This document shows positions 61,398 through 64,000 of a stretch of DNA of 64,000 bases, one piece after another. A program made the translations under genes and the position numbers. Source of the DNA: Hydromicrobium sp964517765 (GTDB lineage Bacteria; Actinomycetota; Humimicrobiia; Humimicrobiales; Humimicrobiaceae); the NCBI GenBank assembly GCA_964517765.1, contig CAZFEN010000003.1:1-64000 (forward strand). Reading direction: 5' to 3'. The stretch's first letter is position 1. Every line of letters begins with the position of its first letter. The notes beneath the pieces are model-generated. The model ran no database searches. It was not told the origin of the DNA and worked only from the letters and a program-made list of their open reading frames with translations.

Positions 61398-62918
61398 TCA
61401 ATCGGTACTTTCTACGATTCTATTCATCGCATCAATGTAAGCCTTAATGCTTGCCTCTACAATATCTGTGCTTATACCGCTTCCCATCACTTCTGTTCCA
61501 TTTGTACTTACCACTACTCTGACAGATCCCAGTGCATCTTTGCCCCCCGATACTGCTTCTATTTTATATTCTACCAATTTTGCATTCATTTTCGTTACCC
61601 TGTCTATAGCTTTAAAAGAAGCATCTACCGGACCATCACCTTCCGAAGAACCTTCATTTATTTTACCAGCTATTTCTATACCTACTCTGGATGAGGCACG
61701 TATATCCGAACCGCTTCTTACCTCGTAATATTTAAGCAGGAAATGTTCCGGAACTTCCCGCATTTCATTTTCTGCTATTGCCCTTACATCCTGATCATTT
61801 ATTGCCCCTTTTTTCTCTGCAAGGTCCTTGAATCTTTCAAAAGCTTTTTCAAGGTCATTCTCATCAAGCCGGATTCCGAGATCTGTAAGTCTCTCCACAA
61901 ATGCGTGCCTGCCTGAATGTTTACCAAGTACCAGTTTCGATGATTTTAACCCGATATCTTCGGGTTTTATGATTTCATAAGTCGATCTGTCCTTAAGCAT
62001 TCCATCCTGGTGTATTCCGGCTTCATGGCTGAATGCATTTTTTCCGACTATCGCTTTATTTGGCGCTACAACGTACCCGGTAAGTGATTTTACAATACTG
62101 CTTGTTCTTATGATTTCGCCAATATTAATATCGGTATATACTCCTAAATCTTTTTTTCTGGTATCTATAATCATGGCAATCTCTTCCAGTGAGGCATTAC
62201 CGGCTCTTTCGCCAATACCATTGACGGCACATTCAATTTGCCTTACCCCGTGTTCTATTGCTATAAGTGAATTTGCAACAGCAAGACCCAGATCATTATG
62301 GCAGTGAACACTTAATACCACGTCTTCTATCCCGGCAGTATTTTCGAAAATAAAATCTATCATTTCTCCGAATTCGTCCGGAATAGCATATCCGACCGTG
62401 TCCGGGAAATTTATTATTCTTGCGCCGTTCCTTATTGCCAGTTCAAATAATCTGCATAAAAATTCCCGGTCACTTCTGGTTGCATCCATAGCCGAGAATT
62501 CAACCAGGTCGGTATATTTAAGGCTTCTTTTTACGGCTTCCCCTGCAAGCTGCAGTACTTCTTCTCTGCTTTTCTTTAATTGATATTTCAGGTGGATATC
62601 GGATGAAGATATAAAAGTATGTATTACTGGTTGTTCCGCACCCTTGAGAGCTTCTCCGGCCGCATCAATATCCTTGGGATTTGCTCTGGCGAGAGCCGCG
62701 ATTTTTCTATCCCTGATTTTAGCTGATATTTCTTTTACGGAATAAAAATCACCTTTTGATGATATGGGAAAACCGGCTTCTATTACGTCTACGTTTAACC
62801 TTGCGAGCTGCTGGGCTATCTCCAGTTTCTCTCTGGTATTCAGATGTATGCCCGGTGCCTGTTCGCCATCCCGTAATGTTGTATCAAATATATAAATTTT
62901 ATTTTTCTTATTTTCCAT
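61398..62918 (-). CDS. leuA: 2-isopropylmalate synthase
   Basis: 506 residues from the ATG at 62918, nine nt after GGTGAG; a TTG three codons earlier is less likely. The barrel has FDTTLRDGEQAPGIHLN, SVHCHNDLGLAVANSL and NGIGERAGNASLEEIAM. GKNAFSHEAGIHQDGML follows, then the C-terminal leucine-binding regulatory domain (about 390-500). It condenses 2-oxoisovalerate and acetyl-CoA. No T-box or attenuator was found in the 106 nt between serA and the start. Confidence 0.95.
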   Translation of the reverse strand: MENKKNKIYIFDTTLRDGEQAPGIHLNTREKLEIAQQLARLNVDVIEAGFPISSKGDFYSVKEISAKIRDRKIAALARANPKDIDAAGEALKGAEQPVIHTFISSSDIHLKYQLKKSREEVLQLAGEAVKRSLKYTDLVEFSAMDATRSDREFLCRLFELAIRNGARIINFPDTVGYAIPDEFGEMIDFIFENTAGIEDVVLSVHCHNDLGLAVANSLIAIEHGVRQIECAVNGIGERAGNASLEEIAMIIDTRKKDLGVYTDINIGEIIRTSSIVKSLTGYVVAPNKAIVGKNAFSHEAGIHQDGMLKDRSTYEIIKPEDIGLKSSKLVLGKHSGRHAFVERLTDLGIRLDENDLEKAFERFKDLAEKKGAINDQDVRAIAENEMREVPEHFLLKYYEVRSGSDIRASSRVGIEIAGKINEGSSEGDGPVDASFKAIDRVTKMNAKLVEYKIEAVSGGKDALGSVRVVVSTNGTEVMGSGISTDIVEASIKAYIDAMNRIVESTD

Positions 62919-63024
62919 ATAGACCAACTCACCTTTATAATATTAGAGTCCTCTGCTGCTAGATTCTTATAGAAATCTTTTCTAAAAATCTTTACTTAGA
63001 AAGAAGTTTCTTTTTTAAATCTTT

Positions 63025-64000
63025 TTAATAAAGAGTAACTATTTTTATATTTTTAAAACCTGAAAGTTTTTTAAATTCCTCAAGCATTTTAGGGGTTACC
63101 TCATTGTCCAGATTTAAACCCATTACCGCATCTCCACTCATTTTTTTTCTCCCTACATGCATAGAGGCAATATTTACGTCCAGCTTACCAAAAGCAGTTC
63201 CTATCTTTCCGATCTGACCCGGGATATCCTCATATCTTATAAATGCCATAAACTTTGAAGGAACCATATCTATTTCAAACTTATCAATAGCAATAAATCT
63301 TGGTGTGTCTTTCTTACCGGTCGTTGCGCCGGAGATTGAAAGCTCACTTTCCTTTCCTTTACCCTCCAGAGCAATCAAATTTATGAAATCTTTCGACTGA
63401 CTGCTCTTTACTTCTTTTACTTTTAGTCCCATTTCTCTTGCCAGTAGATCGACATTTACCAGATTGATATTTTCTTCAGAATATTTTTCCAGTATCTTTA
63501 CCAGAATGATCGAAGTCAATACTCTGACATCATATTCGGATACTTTTCCATAATAGCCTATCTTCAGACTGTCCAGGTTGCCTTCAAATAGATTTATAAA
63601 CAAACTTCCCAGATTTTCACATAACTCGAAGAAAGGAGATAGTATATCGATCAGCTCAGGTCTTACAACAGGTGCATTGACCGGAAATGAAGCAGACTTT
63701 CCGCCAAGGACATCTATAACCTGGTCCGCAATAGTGATTCCCGCCCTGTCCTGAGCTTCGGTGGTCGATGCTCCCAGGTGAGGTGTGCAGACTACTTCTT
63801 CAAGTTTAAAAACAGGAGAATCGGTACATGGTTCCGATTCATAAACATCCAGCGCCGCTCCGCCTATCTGTCCATCCTTGATTGCTTCTGCCAGATCTTT
63901 TTCCACAACAATGCCACCCCTTGCAACGTTTAATATTATCGTTCCTTTTTTCATTTTATAAAATGCGGCTCTGTCAAACATCCTCAGAGTGTCTTTATTT
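63025..64000 (-). CDS. serA: D-3-phosphoglycerate dehydrogenase, 5' part outside the window
   Basis: The C-terminal 325 codons or so of a long-form SerA. The frame stays open to the window edge (NKDTLRMFDRAAF upstream of the first internal ATG), so the start lies beyond 64000. It shows NVARGGIVVEKDLAEAI with the catalytic region, LDVYESEP and VVCTPHLGASTTEAQDRAG with the catalytic histidine. It is followed by the intervening domain (about 130-235 of the visible part) and a C-terminal ACT domain (AFIRYEDIPGQIGKIGTAFGKLDVNIASMHV). It starts serine synthesis, and shares a strand and probably an operon with leuACD-cimA. Confidence 0.95.
   Translation of the reverse strand, partial: NKDTLRMFDRAAFYKMKKGTIILNVARGGIVVEKDLAEAIKDGQIGGAALDVYESEPCTDSPVFKLEEVVCTPHLGASTTEAQDRAGITIADQVIDVLGGKSASFPVNAPVVRPELIDILSPFFELCENLGSLFINLFEGNLDSLKIGYYGKVSEYDVRVLTSIILVKILEKYSEENINLVNVDLLAREMGLKVKEVKSSQSKDFINLIALEGKGKESELSISGATTGKKDTPRFIAIDKFEIDMVPSKFMAFIRYEDIPGQIGKIGTAFGKLDVNIASMHVGRKKMSGDAVMGLNLDNEVTPKMLEEFKKLSGFKNIKIVTLY

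Noticed and set aside
62919..63024. T-box or leucine attenuator upstream of leuA
   Set aside because: No T-box core motif, leucine codon run or terminator hairpin was found in the spacer.

Overview
This 64-kb window is a stretch of bacterial chromosome with low G+C and dense, mostly operonic genes. No phage, insertion sequence, CRISPR array or rRNA operon was seen. The best lineage clue is gene order. Reading the minus strand, the backbone runs polA, rpsA, coaE, uvrB, uvrA, uvrC, (holin-like membrane protein), rapZ, gap, pgk, tpiA, gpmI, secG. From general knowledge this is the conserved order of Actinomycetota, where it normally reads polA-rpsA-coaE-uvrB-uvrA-uvrC-rapZ-yvcK-whiA-gap-pgk-tpiA-secG. 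The AT-rich sequence suggests one of the deep, low-G+C anaerobic actinobacterial lineages rather than a classical high-G+C one. This placement is an inference from synteny only. An anaerobic, amino-acid or peptide-using lifestyle fits the ferredoxin:disulfide reductase, membrane pyrophosphatase, glutamate dehydrogenase, oligopeptide importer, AmmeMemoRadiSam radical-SAM protein and a fused B12-dependent mutase-like protein.

Layout: 1-1.3 kb holds a tRNA-Gly cut by the window edge, a small PH-like protein and a 3D-domain protein. 1.3-5.8 kb is a plus-strand SOS mutagenesis cassette (dnaE2-dinB) behind a promoter that overlaps a LexA box. 5.8-6.6 kb is a ferredoxin:disulfide reductase and glutaredoxin pair. 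6.7-10.7 kb has an ABC-2 exporter, glutamate dehydrogenase and tRNA-Cys. 10.8-12.0 kb has amrS and tRNA-Leu(GAG). 12.1-19.5 kb is an oppABCDF operon ending in a second substrate-binding protein whose halves are in swapped order. 19.6-24.6 kb is secG and lower glycolysis. 24.7-37.8 kb is rapZ, the complete uvrABC set, coaE, rpsA and polA. 38.2-44.7 kb is tRNA-Leu(CAA) on the plus strand, then a his operon (hisZGBHAF-IE) ending in pfkA. 44.8-51.0 kb is the replicative dnaE1 followed by an opine-dehydrogenase-like protein and a glutamate-mutase-like B12 protein. 51-56 kb carries pilB, larB and hppA. 56-57.9 kb has a GNAT-like protein and a YjbQ protein. 57.9-64 kb is a serA-leuA-leuC-leuD-cimA branched-chain amino acid operon.

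The most unusual items are: the circularly permuted family-5 substrate-binding lipoprotein at 12.1-13.8 kb; the single-chain glutamate-mutase-like protein with a changed B12 motif, next to an opine dehydrogenase, at 44.8-47.5 kb; the SOS-controlled DnaE2 with apparent loss of PHP metal ligands; the missing yvcK-whiA segment in an otherwise actinobacterial block; and several strong Shine-Dalgarno sequences that sit 7-8 nt before an AUA codon rather than a canonical start. All assignments come from reading the sequence. No database search was run.
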